DNA from: Enterobacteriaceae bacterium RIT691
GTDB taxonomy: Bacteria > Pseudomonadota > Gammaproteobacteria > Enterobacterales > Enterobacteriaceae
DNA length: 64,000 nucleotides
Direction of reading: 5' to 3'
NCBI GenBank assembly: GCA_009668205.1
Contig: WJYM01000015.1
Coordinates: 23,074 to 87,073 of the forward strand
In this document: one piece after another, positions 30,339-40,760 of the stretch
Layout: each line of letters begins with the position of its first letter
Position numbering within the stretch: position 1 is the stretch's first letter
Notes under the pieces: generated by a model
The model's input: the letters and a program-made list of their open reading frames with translations, nothing else
Database searches by the model: none
Told to the model about the DNA's origin: nothing
Program-made: the position numbers and the translations under genes

Positions 30339-31229
30339 TCAGCGCTGTGTGCGGCGCAGGGTGTAGATGGCATCCATGACGAAAATCGCCAGGGCGGCCC
30401 AGATAAAGGCAAAGGTCACCATTTTATCCGCCCCCGGGGTTTCGCCGTAGAACATCACCGCCAGCACGAACATCAGGGTTGGGCCGATGTACTGGAAGAA
30501 ACCGAGCGTCGACAGGCGCAGGCGTGTGGCAGCGCCGGTGAAGCATAACAGGGGAATGGTGGTGACCACACCTGCTGCCATCAGCAGCAAATTCAGCGAC
30601 CATGGGTTTTGACCCATGTGGCTGGTGGCGCTGTCGGCGATACCGAACAGGTAAATCGCCGCGACGGGCAGCAGCCAAAGGGTTTCAACCAGCATACCGG
30701 TTTGTGCGTCAACGGCGATTTTTTTACGCGCCAGGCCATAGAATGCGAAGCTGAAGGCCAGTCCGAGCGCAATGATGGGCAGGGAACCAAAGGTCCACAG
30801 CTGAATCAGCACGCCGCAGCACGCGAGCGCGACGGCCACCCACTGCATCCGGCGAAAGCGTTCGCCAAGGAATAGCATGCCCAGCACGACGTTGACCAGC
30901 GGGTTGATGAAGTACCCCAGGCTCGCTTCCAGCATGTGCCCGTTATTCACCGCCCAGATGAACAACAGCCAGTTGCCGCCAATCAGCAGCGCAGACACTG
31001 CCAGCATGAAGATCTTTTTCGGTGTCTGACACAGACGCTTCAGCCCATCCCACTGACGGCTCACGGTGATCAGCGCCACCATAAAGAAGAAGGACCAGAT
31101 AATACGGTGAGTAAGAATTTCATCCGCTGGAACGTAGTGGATCACCTTGAAATAAGCCGGTGCCACGCCCCAGATAAAATAGGCAGCGAGGGCGAGTAAC
31201 ACACCCTGCCGCGTCTGCTTTGCATCCAT
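30339..31229 (-). CDS. rarD: EamA-family transporter RarD
   Basis: A 296-residue inner-membrane protein with about ten helices in two EamA repeats (drug/metabolite transporter superfamily). The conserved start is KQTRQGVLLALAAYFIWGVAPAYFK, and the second repeat carries FFQYIGPTLMFVLAVMFYGE. E. coli RarD is linked by name to chloramphenicol resistance, but its natural substrate is unproven. Length equals E. coli. Confidence 0.95.
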   Translation of the reverse strand: MDAKQTRQGVLLALAAYFIWGVAPAYFKVIHYVPADEILTHRIIWSFFFMVALITVSRQWDGLKRLCQTPKKIFMLAVSALLIGGNWLLFIWAVNNGHMLEASLGYFINPLVNVVLGMLFLGERFRRMQWVAVALACCGVLIQLWTFGSLPIIALGLAFSFAFYGLARKKIAVDAQTGMLVETLWLLPVAAIYLFGIADSATSHMGQNPWSLNLLLMAAGVVTTIPLLCFTGAATRLRLSTLGFFQYIGPTLMFVLAVMFYGETPGADKMVTFAFIWAALAIFVMDAIYTLRRTQR

Positions 31230-31280
31230 CAGTTAAATCCGTTACAAAAAAGTAAATGGATTTTACCTGATTTTACCTCT

Positions 31281-31748
31281 TCAACCCACCATATAAGTGG
31301 CGGTTGCGCTGGCGATATAGAGCTGATCTTCGTTATGCAGTTCCACCCGCGCTACCGCGACCTTATTCCCTGCACGCAGCAGACTGCTGGTGGCGGTGAA
31401 GCGGTTTCCCCGGCCCGGGCGCAGATAATCCACGCGCAAATCGATGGTGCCCATTCTGGAGAGACGCTGACGCAGTTCCTCTTCGTTAATGGTGTCGTGG
31501 CGGGTTAGGGTGCTGCCTACGCAGACCAGGCCTGCGGCGACATCCAGCGCGGAAGCGATTACCCCGCCATGCAGAATACTCTGCGCCCAGTTGCCGACCA
31601 TCATCGGCTGATTGTTGAAGCTGAGTTGGGCGAATGCTTTTTCGTAGCGTTCCAGTTCCAGGCCCAGAGCGCGATTAAATGGCATGTGGTACACAAAAAT
31701 ATCGCCGACCAGTTTTAGCGCTTGTTCGGCGGTGAGTTCCTGAGACAT
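31281..31748 (-). CDS. yigI: Hotdog-fold acyl-CoA thioesterase YigI
   Basis: A 155-residue hotdog protein of the PaaI group. Visible landmarks are the loop [22 protein letters not shown] (HGG motif and catalytic acidic residue) and [23 protein letters not shown]. coli YigI is reported to hydrolyse medium- to long-chain acyl-CoA. It is divergent from pldA, whose phospholipase could feed the same acyl pool. Confidence 0.93.
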   Translation of the reverse strand: MSQELTAEQALKLVGDIFVYHMPFNRALGLELERYEKAFAQLSFNNQPMMVGNWAQSILHGGVIASALDVAAGLVCVGSTLTRHDTINEEELRQRLSRMGTIDLRVDYLRPGRGNRFTATSSLLRAGNKVAVARVELHNEDQLYIASATATYMVG

Positions 31749-31906
31749 AACACCTTTCCATTGGTTAATGAAATGTTGATTTTATGCTCATTGAATGTTG
31801 TTTTCTACTTTCGGAAACGATAACCCATCATCGGCGTTCATAAATCGGTAGAATGCCCATCAGCAAATAATTTAATTATAAATTTACGTTCAGGAGAACA
31901 CCCCCA

Positions 31907-32776
31907 ATGCGAACCAGGCTGGGTTGGTTACTGGCGGCGGTAGGATTGCCGTTTTCTGTGTATGCGCAGGAAGCCACGATCAAAGATATTCATGATGTTC
32001 CTGCGGTGCGCGGCAGCATCATCGCCAACCTGCTGCAGGAGCATGACAATCCGTTCACACTCTATCCGTATGAGACAAACTATCTGCTTTACACCTGGAG
32101 CAGTGACATCAATAAAGAGGCGATTAAGAGCTACGACTGGGCCGAGAATGCGCGCAAAGATGAGGTGAAATACCAACTGAGCCTGGCGTTCCCTATCTGG
32201 CGAGGCATTCTGGGGAATAACTCGGTATTCGGCGCTTCCTATACCCAGCGCTCGTGGTGGCAGCTTTCCAATACCGAAGAGTCCTCACCGTTCCGTGAAA
32301 CCAATTATGAGCCGCAGCTGTTTCTGGGTTTCGCCACGGATTATCAGTTTGCCGGCTGGACGCTTCGCGACGTGGAAGTCGGTTATAACCATGACTCCAA
32401 CGGTCGTTCAGACCCAACGTCCCGTAGCTGGAACCGCATGTACACTCGCCTGATGGCGCAGAATGGCAATATGATGGTGGAGGTCAAACCGTGGTTCGTG
32501 ATTGGCGATACGGATGATAACCCCGATATCACCAAATACATGGGCTATTACCAGCTGAAGATTGGCTATCAGCTGGGCGATGCCGTGCTGAGCGCGAAAG
32601 GCCAGTATAACTGGAACACGGGCTACGGCGGCGCGGAGCTGGGTATCAGCTATCCGGTCACCAAACATATGCGTGTTTATACTCAGGTGTACAGCGGATA
32701 CGGCGAGTCGTTGATTGACTATAACTTCAACCAAACCCGCGTCGGCGTCGGTGTGATGCTCAACGATCTGTTTTAA
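31907..32776 (+). CDS. pldA: Outer membrane phospholipase A
   Basis: A 289-residue protein. The signal peptide (about residues 1-20, ending SVYA) leads to a 12-strand beta-barrel. The catalytic His162 and Ser164 lie in [18 protein letters not shown], with the Asn further along the same loop. The enzyme is normally silent and becomes an active dimer with calcium when phospholipids reach the outer leaflet. It ends with aromatic Phe, as OMPs do. Length equals E. coli. Confidence 0.97.
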   Translation: MRTRLGWLLAAVGLPFSVYAQEATIKDIHDVPAVRGSIIANLLQEHDNPFTLYPYETNYLLYTWSSDINKEAIKSYDWAENARKDEVKYQLSLAFPIWRGILGNNSVFGASYTQRSWWQLSNTEESSPFRETNYEPQLFLGFATDYQFAGWTLRDVEVGYNHDSNGRSDPTSRSWNRMYTRLMAQNGNMMVEVKPWFVIGDTDDNPDITKYMGYYQLKIGYQLGDAVLSAKGQYNWNTGYGGAELGISYPVTKHMRVYTQVYSGYGESLIDYNFNQTRVGVGVMLNDLF

Positions 32777-32794
32777 TCATTGCACTCTTGTCCT

Positions 32795-32821
32795 CAGGCG
32801 CTGAAAATAGCGCCTGTTTTT
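32795..32821 (+). terminator. Terminator between pldA and recQ
   Basis: CAGGCGCT (32795-32802), loop GAAAAT, AGCGCCTG (32809-32816), then TTTTTA. It ends pldA 18 nt after the stop and lies just before recQ. Confidence 0.9.
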
Positions 32822-32841
32822 ATTTCAGGACTGGAGTGAGT

Positions 32842-34671
32842 GTGACGCAGGCGGAAGTGATAAATCAGACATCGCTGGCAAGGCAGGTTTTGCAGGAAAC
32901 CTTCGGCTACCAGCAGTTCCGTCCGGGTCAGGAAACGATCATCGACACCGTGCTCGAAGGGCGCGACTGCCTGGTGGTCATGCCGACCGGCGGTGGAAAA
33001 TCGCTGTGTTATCAGGTTCCGGCCCTGGTGCTGGAGGGGTTAACCGTCGTTGTTTCCCCCCTTATCTCGCTGATGAAAGACCAGGTCGATCAGCTGCTGG
33101 CGAACGGCGTGGCGGCGGCCTGTCTCAACTCCACCCAAAGTCGTGAGCAGCAGCAGGACGTCATGGCGGGCTGTCGTACCGGCAAAATTCGCCTGCTGTA
33201 TATCGCGCCTGAACGCTTAATGCTCGACAACTTCCTCGAAAACCTTAGCCACTGGAACCCGGTGATGCTGGCGGTGGATGAAGCGCACTGTATTTCCCAG
33301 TGGGGCCACGATTTCCGTCCTGAGTATGCGGCGCTTGGGCATTTGCGCCAGCGTTTCCCGGCGCTGCCGTTTATGGCGCTTACCGCCACCGCCGATGACA
33401 CCACCCGCAGCGATATTGTTCGCCTGCTGGGCCTGAACGATCCGCTGATTCAAATCAGCAGCTTCGATCGCCCTAACATTCGCTACATGCTGATGGAGAA
33501 GTTCAAACCGCTCGATCAGCTGATGCGCTACGTGCAGGAGCAGCGAGGGAAATCTGGCATTATTTACTGCAACAGCCGTGCGAAAGTGGAAGACACCGCC
33601 GCGCGTCTGCAAAGCCGCGGCATCAGTGCCGGTGCCTATCACGCCGGGCTGGACAACGACGTGCGCGCCGACGTGCAGGAAAAATTCCAGCGCGATGATT
33701 TGCAGATTGTTGTCGCGACGGTCGCGTTCGGGATGGGCATCAACAAGCCTAACGTGCGCTTTGTGGTGCACTTCGATATTCCCCGCAACATTGAGTCCTA
33801 CTATCAGGAAACGGGGCGCGCCGGGCGCGATGGCCTGCCTGCGGAAGCGATGCTGTTTTACGATCCGGCAGATATGGCGTGGCTGCGCCGCTGCCTGGAA
33901 GAAAAACCGGCCGGACAGCTGCTGGACATCGAGCGTCATAAGCTCAATGCGATGGGCGCATTTGCCGAAGCGCAAACCTGCCGCCGTCTGGTGCTGCTGA
34001 ACTACTTTGGCGAAGGTCGCCAGGAATCCTGCGGCAACTGCGATGTGTGCCTCGACCCGCCGCGTCAGTACGATGGTCTTGAGGACGCGCGTAAAGCGCT
34101 TTCCACGGTATATCGCGTGAATCAGCGCTTTGGGATGGGGTATGTGGTGGAAGTGCTGCGTGGAGCCAATAATCAGCGCATCCGCGAAATGGGCCACGAT
34201 AAACTGCCGGTATACGGGATGGGGCGCGATCAGAGCCATGAGCACTGGGTTAGCGTTATCCGTCAGCTGATTCACCTGGGGTTCGCCACCCAAAACATTG
34301 CGCACCACTCCGCATTACAGCTGACAGAAGCCGCACGTCCGGTGCTGCGTGCTGAGGTTCCTCTTCAACTGGCTGTGCCGCGTGTGCTGGCCCTGAAGCC
34401 GCGTGTGGCCCAGAAATCTTACGGCGGCAATTACGACCGCAAGCTGTTCGCCAAACTGCGCAAGCTGCGTAAAGCCATCGCGGATGAAGAAAATATCCCA
34501 CCTTACGTGGTATTTAACGATGCCACGCTCATTGAAATGGCCGAGCAAATGCCGACCAGCCCGGGAGAAATGCTCAGCGTCAACGGGGTGGGGATGCGCA
34601 AGCTGGAGCGTTTTGGTCAGGAGTTTCTGGCGCTTATCCGCTCGCACGTCGATGGGGATGATGAGGAGTAG
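32842..34671 (+). CDS. recQ: ATP-dependent DNA helicase RecQ
   Basis: A 609-residue 3'-5' helicase of recombination repair. Motif I is MPTGGGKS, motif [15 protein letters not shown], and the RQC zinc site uses C in AQTCRR and ESCGNCDVC. The HRDC domain lies at the C-terminus ([19 protein letters not shown]). I chose GTG 32842 (VTQAEV), which gives exactly the E. coli length with GGAG five nt upstream. A start at 32788 would run through the pldA terminator. Confidence 0.96.
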   Translation: MTQAEVINQTSLARQVLQETFGYQQFRPGQETIIDTVLEGRDCLVVMPTGGGKSLCYQVPALVLEGLTVVVSPLISLMKDQVDQLLANGVAAACLNSTQSREQQQDVMAGCRTGKIRLLYIAPERLMLDNFLENLSHWNPVMLAVDEAHCISQWGHDFRPEYAALGHLRQRFPALPFMALTATADDTTRSDIVRLLGLNDPLIQISSFDRPNIRYMLMEKFKPLDQLMRYVQEQRGKSGIIYCNSRAKVEDTAARLQSRGISAGAYHAGLDNDVRADVQEKFQRDDLQIVVATVAFGMGINKPNVRFVVHFDIPRNIESYYQETGRAGRDGLPAEAMLFYDPADMAWLRRCLEEKPAGQLLDIERHKLNAMGAFAEAQTCRRLVLLNYFGEGRQESCGNCDVCLDPPRQYDGLEDARKALSTVYRVNQRFGMGYVVEVLRGANNQRIREMGHDKLPVYGMGRDQSHEHWVSVIRQLIHLGFATQNIAHHSALQLTEAARPVLRAEVPLQLAVPRVLALKPRVAQKSYGGNYDRKLFAKLRKLRKAIADEENIPPYVVFNDATLIEMAEQMPTSPGEMLSVNGVGMRKLERFGQEFLALIRSHVDGDDEE

Positions 34672-34732
34672 TCAGCCGGGCAAAAAAGTGCCAGGATAAT
34701 CACTCACTGAATCATTCCCCCGCGAGTTTCCT

Positions 34733-35353
34733 ATGCTGATGTTATTTCTCACCGTGGCGATGGTGCATCTGATTGCACTGATGAGCCCGGGTCCGGACTT
34801 TTTCTTTGTGTCGCAGACTGCGGTCAGCCGTTCCCGTAAGGAAGCGATGATGGGCGTACTGGGCATTACCGCTGGCGTCATGGTTTGGGCGGGCGTCGCC
34901 CTGCTGGGCCTGCACCTGATCCTCGAAAAAATGGCCTGGCTGCACAATATCATTATGGTCGGCGGCGGTTTGTATCTGTGCTGGATGGGCTATCAGATGC
35001 TGCGTGGCGCGCTGAAGAAAAGCGAAGCCACCGAAGGCGAACCGAAAGTGGAACTGGCGCACGGCGGAAAGAGCTTCCTGAAAGGGCTGATGACCAATCT
35101 CGCGAACCCAAAAGCGATTATCTACTTCGGCTCCGTTTTCTCACTGTTTGTCGGCGACGACATCGGCGCAGCAGAGCGCTGGGGCATTTTCCTGCTGATT
35201 ATCGTTGAGACCTTCGCGTGGTTTACCGTTGTCGCGAGCCTGTTCGCACTGCCCACCATGCGCCGCGGCTACCAGCGCATGGCCAAATGGATCGACGGCG
35301 TGGCTGGGACCTTATTCGCCGGGTTTGGCATCCATCTGATTATCTCCCGCTGA
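34733..35353 (+). CDS. rhtC: Threonine exporter RhtC
   Basis: A 206-residue, six-helix inner-membrane exporter of the LysE/RhtB family. The signature ALMSPGPDFFFVSQTAV is at residues about 16-32, and NLANPKAIIYFGSVF is the second conserved block. It exports threonine and homoserine. Its stop codon is directly followed, without a gap, by the stop of the opposite-strand paralogue rhtB. Confidence 0.96.
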   Translation: MLMLFLTVAMVHLIALMSPGPDFFFVSQTAVSRSRKEAMMGVLGITAGVMVWAGVALLGLHLILEKMAWLHNIIMVGGGLYLCWMGYQMLRGALKKSEATEGEPKVELAHGGKSFLKGLMTNLANPKAIIYFGSVFSLFVGDDIGAAERWGIFLLIIVETFAWFTVVASLFALPTMRRGYQRMAKWIDGVAGTLFAGFGIHLIISR

Positions 35354-35974
35354 TCAGGCATGGCGCGCCGAAGCTAACAGCGCGCCAACCAACATAAACA
35401 GCGATCCAAAAATCTTATTCAACGCCTTCATCTGCTTCGGCCCTTTAATCCAGCCCGCAATACGCTGTGCCAGCGTGGCATAGCCAATCATCACGATGAT
35501 ATCCACCACGATGGTTGTCACTCCGAGCACGACGTACTGCATGACCTGCGGCTGATGCGGCATGATAAATTGCGGAAACAGGGCGGCAAGAAACACGATG
35601 CTCTTTGGGTTGGTCAGGTTGACGAACACTGCGCGTTTGAACAGATGGCCGCGTGACTGTGTTTTGGCTACGGTTTTGAGGTCTATCGCCCCCGCCGCTC
35701 GCCACTGTTGAATACCCAGCCAGATAAGGTAGGCCGCGCCAGCCCATTTCAGGACTTCGAACGCCAGTACCGAACGTGAAAACAGCGTCCCCAGTCCTAC
35801 ACCGACCAACACGATGTGGATCCCTAAGCCCGTTTGCAGACCGGCAATCGATGCTGCTGCGCCGCGATAGCCGTGATTGATGGATGTGGTCATGGTGTTG
35901 ATGGCGCCGGAACCCGGAGAAAGACTAAGGATTATCGACGTCAGCAGATAGGCGAACCACCACTCAAAGGTCAT
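35354..35974 (-). CDS. rhtB: Homoserine/homoserine lactone exporter RhtB
   Basis: A 206-residue LysE-family exporter with [19 protein letters not shown] and [18 protein letters not shown]. It is a paralogue of RhtC, facing it tail to tail. I chose ATG 35974 (MTFEWW), which is preceded by GGGAG and gives the E. coli length; a frame from 36097 would add 41 residues and overlap pldB. Confidence 0.96.
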   Translation of the reverse strand: MTFEWWFAYLLTSIILSLSPGSGAINTMTTSINHGYRGAAASIAGLQTGLGIHIVLVGVGLGTLFSRSVLAFEVLKWAGAAYLIWLGIQQWRAAGAIDLKTVAKTQSRGHLFKRAVFVNLTNPKSIVFLAALFPQFIMPHQPQVMQYVVLGVTTIVVDIIVMIGYATLAQRIAGWIKGPKQMKALNKIFGSLFMLVGALLASARHA

Positions 35975-36085
35975 GAGAAACTCCCTGATGGACTGTTTTT
36001 TATGCCACAATACGCTATTGTGCTGGTGATGTAAGTTACGCCACGCAAAATACGATCTTCCGCGGTGAGTAGGGGTGGAAACCCG

Positions 36086-37078
36086 ATGTTTCAGCAAGAA
36101 ATGGACTGGAAAACAAGAGAAAACACGTTTGCCGCTTTTACGATGGGGCCGTTAACTGATTTCTGGCGTCAGCGCGAAGAGGCAAAATTTACCGGCGTGG
36201 AGAATGTTCCCGTACGGTTCGTCCGCTTTCGCTCTGAAAAAAACGATCGGGTGATTGTCGTTTGTCCGGGACGTATCGAAAGCTACGTGAAGTACGCGGA
36301 ACTGGCGTACGATCTGTTCCACAGCGGGTTTGATGTGCTGATCATCGATCACCGTGGGCAGGGGCTTTCCGGGCGCCTGCTGGATGACAGCCATCGCGGA
36401 CACGTGGTCAATTTCAGCGATTATGTCGACGATTTAAAGGCTTTCTGGGACCAGGAAGTCGCACCAGGGCCGTGGCGTAAGCGCTACATCCTTGGGCATT
36501 CGATGGGCGGCGCCATTTCTACGCTGTTCTTACAGCGTAATCCGAAACAGTGTGACGCTCTCACGCTTTGCGCCCCAATGTTCGGTATCATTATGCGACT
36601 GCCCGAGTGGATGGTTCGACCCATTCTCGATTTTGCTGAGGGCCATCAGCGAATTCGTGAAAGCTACGCGATGGGAACCGGACGCTGGCACGCGCTGCCG
36701 TTTAGTCTGAATGTGCTGACGCACAGCCGCGAGCGCTATCGACGCAATCTGGGGTTCTATGCGGATAACCCTTACCTTCGCGTCGGTGGGCCGACCTATC
36801 ATTGGGTTCGTGAAGGGATCCTCGCGGGCGAACAAATCCTGGTCGGTGCGGGTGATGATGACACGCCAACCCTGCTGATTCAGGCGGAAGAAGAAAAGGT
36901 CGTGGATAACCGTATGCACGATCGCTATTGTGAGTTACGCGCCGTCTCGGGTGTGCCGTGTGAAGGCGAACACCCGCTCGTCATAGAAGGTGCCTATCAT
37001 GAGATCCTTTTTGAAAAGGACGCTATGCGCTCAGTCGCGCTCAATGCCATCGTCGGGTTCTTTAACCGACACGATTAA
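36086..37078 (+). CDS. pldB: Lysophospholipase L2
   Basis: A 330-residue alpha/beta hydrolase of the serine aminopeptidase/monoglyceride lipase type. The nucleophile elbow is [10 protein letters not shown], and the catalytic acid and His fall in the conserved VVDNRMHDR and [13 protein letters not shown]. coli PldB cleaves lysophospholipids at the inner membrane. The ATG at 36086 follows GGGGTGG and gives the conserved MFQQEMDW start. The C-terminus is about ten residues shorter than in E. coli. Confidence 0.94.
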   Translation: MFQQEMDWKTRENTFAAFTMGPLTDFWRQREEAKFTGVENVPVRFVRFRSEKNDRVIVVCPGRIESYVKYAELAYDLFHSGFDVLIIDHRGQGLSGRLLDDSHRGHVVNFSDYVDDLKAFWDQEVAPGPWRKRYILGHSMGGAISTLFLQRNPKQCDALTLCAPMFGIIMRLPEWMVRPILDFAEGHQRIRESYAMGTGRWHALPFSLNVLTHSRERYRRNLGFYADNPYLRVGGPTYHWVREGILAGEQILVGAGDDDTPTLLIQAEEEKVVDNRMHDRYCELRAVSGVPCEGEHPLVIEGAYHEILFEKDAMRSVALNAIVGFFNRHD

Positions 37079-37119
37079 TCCGGCTTTAGGCCGCTCTTAC
37101 CCAAAGGTTGAATCTTATT

Positions 37120-37926
37120 ATGTACCAGGTTGTTGCATCTGATTTGGATGGCACGCTGCTTAATCCCGACCATCGCCTTTCCCCTTACGCTAAAGAAACC
37201 CTGCAACTGCTGACGGCCAAAGGCGTGAACTTCGTCTTTGCCACCGGCCGCCACCATATTGACGTTGGTCAGATCCGCGACGGGCTGGGGATCAAGTCTT
37301 TCATGATCACCTCCAATGGTGCCCGCGTACACGATACCGACGGCAATCTGGTGTTTGCCCATAATCTCGATCACGACATCGCCGCCGATCTGTTTGGGGT
37401 GGTGAATAACAACCCGGATATCGTCACCAACGTCTACCGCGACGACGAATGGTTTATGAACCGTCATCGCCCGGAAGAGATGCGCTTCTTTAAAGAGGCT
37501 ATCTTCAATTACACGCTGTATGAGCCAGGTCTGCTGGAGCCGGAAGGGGTGAGCAAAGTGTTCTTCACTTCACCGAACCATGACGTGCTGCTACCGCTGG
37601 AGCAGGCCATCAACGCTCGCTGGGGCGATCGCGTTAACGTCAGCTTCTCCACGTTAACCTGTCTGGAAGTCATGGCGGGTGGCGTGTCAAAAGGCCACGC
37701 GCTGGAAGCCGTGGCGAAAAAGATGGGCTACGAGCTGAAAGACTGCATCGCGTTTGGCGACGGGATGAACGACGCTGAAATGCTCTCAATGGCCGGCAAA
37801 GGCTGCATCATGGAAAATGCTCATCAGCGCCTGAAAGATTTACACCCTGAGCTGGACGTTATCGGCACCAACGCCGACGATGCCGTGCCGCACTACCTGC
37901 GCCACCTGTATCTCGATCAGGCGTAA
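37120..37926 (+). CDS. yigL: HAD sugar/PLP phosphatase YigL
   Basis: A 268-residue Cof-type (HAD IIB) phosphatase. Motif I is ASDLDGTLLN, motif II TSNGA, and motif IV GDGMNDAEML. E. coli YigL dephosphorylates accumulated sugar phosphates and pyridoxal phosphate, and is a target of the small RNA SgrS during sugar-phosphate stress; I did not verify the SgrS site here. ATG 37120 gives the conserved MYQVVASDLDG start. It overlaps the opposite-strand EAL gene by 10 nt. Confidence 0.94.
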   Translation: MYQVVASDLDGTLLNPDHRLSPYAKETLQLLTAKGVNFVFATGRHHIDVGQIRDGLGIKSFMITSNGARVHDTDGNLVFAHNLDHDIAADLFGVVNNNPDIVTNVYRDDEWFMNRHRPEEMRFFKEAIFNYTLYEPGLLEPEGVSKVFFTSPNHDVLLPLEQAINARWGDRVNVSFSTLTCLEVMAGGVSKGHALEAVAKKMGYELKDCIAFGDGMNDAEMLSMAGKGCIMENAHQRLKDLHPELDVIGTNADDAVPHYLRHLYLDQA

Positions 37927-38717
37927 CGCGGTTCGCACCAGTTTACAAAAGCCCTGCTTGTCAGGGCTTTGCTGTATAGCCACCCCTGCGCATACTTCAC
38001 ACCGCGTGCTTTCAGCCACTCAGCCTGTTCCGGCGTTTCCACCCCTTCAGCTAATGACTCCAGCGACAGTGAACGTGCCAGCGCAATGATTTGCGGCATC
38101 AGGCTTTTACCAGGGAGCGGGTCCACTAACGTCTTATCGATTTTCAGCATGTCGAAGGACATTGCCTGCAGATAGCTCAGGTTCGCATAGCCACTGCCAA
38201 AATCATCCAGATAGATGGCAAACCCGGCTTCGCGATAGCTGGCGACAATGGGGGCAACAGCATAAGGGTCGATCATGCTGCTCTCAGTGAATTCCAGTAC
38301 GATTTGCTGCGGTTTGACATGGTAGTCGTGGCATAACGCCAGAAGATGGCTCAGCAGGACGGTGGTCTGGAGATCGTCGGGTTCGACGTTAACAGAAAGG
38401 TACTGGTCGGGATGCTGGCAGAGCCACTCCCCCAGATCGTCAAACACCTGCTTGATGACCCACTGTGTCATGCTGGTCAGCAGCTGGGTTTCGCGGGCAA
38501 AGGGCACAAAGCTATCAGGCTGCAGCATCTTGCCGTCAGGTTGCGGCCAGCGAACCAACGCTTCAGCGCCGACGACACAGCCATCTTCCAGCCTGACAAT
38601 GGGTTGATACCACATGACCAGTTGGCGGGACTGAATGGCCTGTTTCAGGCGCGCGCGCGAAGCATTGAGCTGATAGAAAAAAGCAGGGATAGCGTTATCG
38701 TTAGACGCAGGTTCCAT
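37917..38717 (-). CDS. Stand-alone EAL-domain cyclic-di-GMP phosphodiesterase
   Basis: A 266-residue protein that is almost entirely EAL domain. The catalytic set looks complete: E52-A-L, N110 in SVNVEPDD, E142 in LEFTES, D171-D172 in YLDDFGSG, K192 in LKIDK, and E224/E227 in LAEGVET. It should therefore cleave c-di-GMP to pGpG. There is no membrane helix or sensor domain, only about 30 extra N-terminal residues. AAGGAG lies 10 nt before the ATG. E. coli K-12 lacks a gene here. It is divergent from yigM. Confidence 0.88.
   Translation of the reverse strand: MEPASNDNAIPAFFYQLNASRARLKQAIQSRQLVMWYQPIVRLEDGCVVGAEALVRWPQPDGKMLQPDSFVPFARETQLLTSMTQWVIKQVFDDLGEWLCQHPDQYLSVNVEPDDLQTTVLLSHLLALCHDYHVKPQQIVLEFTESSMIDPYAVAPIVASYREAGFAIYLDDFGSGYANLSYLQAMSFDMLKIDKTLVDPLPGKSLMPQIIALARSLSLESLAEGVETPEQAEWLKARGVKYAQGWLYSKALTSRAFVNWCEPRYA
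37948..37970 (+). terminator. Probable yigL terminator inside the EAL gene
   Basis: AAAGCCCTG (37948-37956), loop CTTGT, CAGGGCTTT (37962-37970). It lies 22 nt after the yigL stop and entirely within the 3' coding end of the opposite-strand EAL gene. The A and T flanks would allow action in either direction. Confidence 0.65.
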
Positions 38718-38903
38718 CCTGAGAACACTCCTTTAGCAAGTACAGACTCCCAGTATTGCGCTAATGGCGGCGTTTAACTATCAGTAATGGACTATTTCCG
38801 GCCAGGATAACCTTTATGCAGGCTGCAATCGGTTAATCTGCGACCAGTTGTCAACCGTTCTCTTCGCTACAATGACGGCTTAACCCTCTGAGAGAGTCTC
38901 ACC

Positions 38904-39803
38904 GTGGCATTACTGATTATCACCACCGTCCTGTGGGCGTTTTCCTTTAGTCTGATTGGCGAATACCTTGCGGGTAGCGTCGACAGCTATTTTTCTGTGC
39001 TGATGCGCGTGGGCCTGGCGGCACTCGTCTTCCTGCCGTTTCTGCGTGCCCGCTCGCAATCGTTGCGCGTACTGCTGATGTACATGCTGGTGGGGGCGTT
39101 GCAGCTTGGCATCATGTACCTGCTGGCGTTCCGCGCTTACCTCTACCTGACCGTCTCGGAATTCCTGCTGTTCACGGTGCTGACACCGCTCTACATCACC
39201 CTGATTTACGACCTGATGAGCAAGCGCCGCCTGCGCTGGGGATACCTGCTGAGCGCTGGGCTGGCGGTGGTTGGCGCAGCGATCATCCGCTATGACCACA
39301 TCAGCCCGCATTTCTGGACCGGCCTGCTGCTGGTGCAGCTCTCCAACATCAGTTTTGCCATCGGCATGGTAGGTTACAAGCGCCTGATGGAGATCCACCC
39401 GATGCCGCAGCACAATGCCTTCGCCTGGTTCTACATGGGCGCGTTTCTGGTGGCGGTCGTGGCGTGGTTTATGCTCGGCAATCCGCAGAAGCTGCCGACC
39501 ACCGGACTACAGTGGGGCATCCTGGTGTGGTTAGGCGTGGTGGCTTCCGGGCTGGGTTACTTCATGTGGAACTACGGTGCAACGCAGGTGGACGCCGGGA
39601 CGCTCGGCATCATGAACAATATGCACGTGCCCGCCGGGCTGCTGGTGAACCTTGCCATCTGGCAACAGCAGCCGCACTGGCCGAGCTTTATTACAGGGGC
39701 GCTGGTGATTGTGGCTTCACTGTGGGTGCATCGCCATTGGGTCGCTCCGCGCTCCTCACAAACGGCAGATGATCGCAGGCGTGGTTCCGCGCTGAGCGAA
39801 TAA
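38904..39803 (+). CDS. yigM: Biotin transporter YigM (BioP)
   Basis: A 299-residue EamA/CarT-family inner-membrane protein with about ten helices. E. coli YigM has been shown to be the biotin importer. The family block [22 protein letters not shown] and the conserved tail [15 protein letters not shown] are visible. The start is GTG 38904. Its last 113 nt overlap the 3' end of metR on the other strand, as in E. coli. Confidence 0.94.
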   Translation: MALLIITTVLWAFSFSLIGEYLAGSVDSYFSVLMRVGLAALVFLPFLRARSQSLRVLLMYMLVGALQLGIMYLLAFRAYLYLTVSEFLLFTVLTPLYITLIYDLMSKRRLRWGYLLSAGLAVVGAAIIRYDHISPHFWTGLLLVQLSNISFAIGMVGYKRLMEIHPMPQHNAFAWFYMGAFLVAVVAWFMLGNPQKLPTTGLQWGILVWLGVVASGLGYFMWNYGATQVDAGTLGIMNNMHVPAGLLVNLAIWQQQPHWPSFITGALVIVASLWVHRHWVAPRSSQTADDRRRGSALSE

Positions 39804-40644
39804 AGGCTTCCGTCACCGGCTGACGCTGCTCGCCATCGCGCACCGCAGCGTACAGTCGGCTCCACAGACCTTCACCCAGGGTTTTGGTCACCACCAGACC
39901 CTGGCGTTCAAAACTCTCCACTACCCAGTGCGGAAGGGCCGCGATGCCCATTCTGGCTGCCACCATCTGAATCAACAACAACGTGTTATCCACGCTTTTC
40001 AGCGACGGGCTGACGCCAGCTGGCTGCAGGAAATGACGCCAGATATCCAGCCGTTGGCGCTGAACCGGGTAAATCAACAGCGTTTCGCTGGCGATATCTT
40101 CCGGCGTGATCCGCGCACGCGCGGCCAGTGGGTGCTCCGGCGCCAGCACCAGTCGCACTTCATAATCAAACATCGGCGAATAGTGCAGACCACTGCGCGG
40201 CAGAATGTCGGAGGTCAGCACGAGATCCAGTTCGCCCTGCTGAAGGGCAGGTTGCGGATCGAACGTGACCCCAGATTTGAAATCCATCTCCACCTGCGGC
40301 CAGCTTGCGCGGAAGTTTTCCAGCGCGGGCGTCAGCCACTGGATACAGCTGTGACACTCAATGGCAATACGTAGGGTGGTTTGCTGTGGCTCATTGCAGG
40401 CCTGCAATGCGCGGCCAATTTGTGGCAGCACCTGATTGGCCAACTGCAGCAGGATTTCGCCCTGGGGCGTAAAACGCAGCGGCTGGCTTTTACGTACAAA
40501 AAGCCGAAAGCCAAGGCGTTGCTCCAGATCGCTGAACTGATGAGAAAGCGCGGACTGCGTCTGGTGCAGCACCGCCGCCGCTGCTGCCAGCGAGCCGCTA
40601 TTCCGCAACGCTTGCAGCGTTTTCAGGTGTTTAATCTCGATCAT
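39691..40644 (-). CDS. metR: LysR-type regulator MetR
   Basis: A 317-residue LysR-family activator of methionine genes (metE, metH and others) that uses homocysteine as co-effector. The N-terminal winged HTH is [32 protein letters not shown]. The C-terminal two-lobe effector domain follows. It is divergent from metE, and a MetR box overlaps its ribosome-binding region, consistent with autoregulation. Confidence 0.97.
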   Translation of the reverse strand: MIEIKHLKTLQALRNSGSLAAAAAVLHQTQSALSHQFSDLEQRLGFRLFVRKSQPLRFTPQGEILLQLANQVLPQIGRALQACNEPQQTTLRIAIECHSCIQWLTPALENFRASWPQVEMDFKSGVTFDPQPALQQGELDLVLTSDILPRSGLHYSPMFDYEVRLVLAPEHPLAARARITPEDIASETLLIYPVQRQRLDIWRHFLQPAGVSPSLKSVDNTLLLIQMVAARMGIAALPHWVVESFERQGLVVTKTLGEGLWSRLYAAVRDGEQRQPVTEAFIRSARNHACDHLPFVRSAERPNGDAPTVKPQSPAPL

Positions 40645-40656
40645 GAAAGTCCTTCA
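40644..40656. promoter_or_regulatory. MetR binding site
   Basis: TGAAAGTCCTTCA is a perfect match to the MetR consensus TGAA-N5-TTCA. It starts at the first base of the metR start codon and runs upstream over its ribosome-binding site. A second, half site TGAA-N5-TGCG starts at 40665, 21 bp (two helical turns) away, towards metE. Confidence 0.8.
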
Positions 40657-40707
40657 CTTCGGCATGAAAATGTTGCGCTTGTGGATCATACAGTACCTGC
40701 CAATTAT

Positions 40708-40731
40708 AGAAGTGTAAACATCTGGACGGCT
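40708..40731. promoter_or_regulatory. MetJ met-box array
   Basis: Three adjoining 8-mers, AGAAGTGT, AAACATCT and GGACGGCT, each match the met box AGACGTCT at six of eight positions. They lie 30 nt before the metE start, where MetJ with S-adenosylmethionine would block the metE promoter. Confidence 0.75.
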
Positions 40732-40760
40732 AAATAACGAATTCCCTGAGAGGCAACGAC

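Noticed and set aside
33217..34308. 363-codon open frame on the minus strand
   Set aside because: Shadow of recQ on the other strand; composition is atypical and no family is recognisable.
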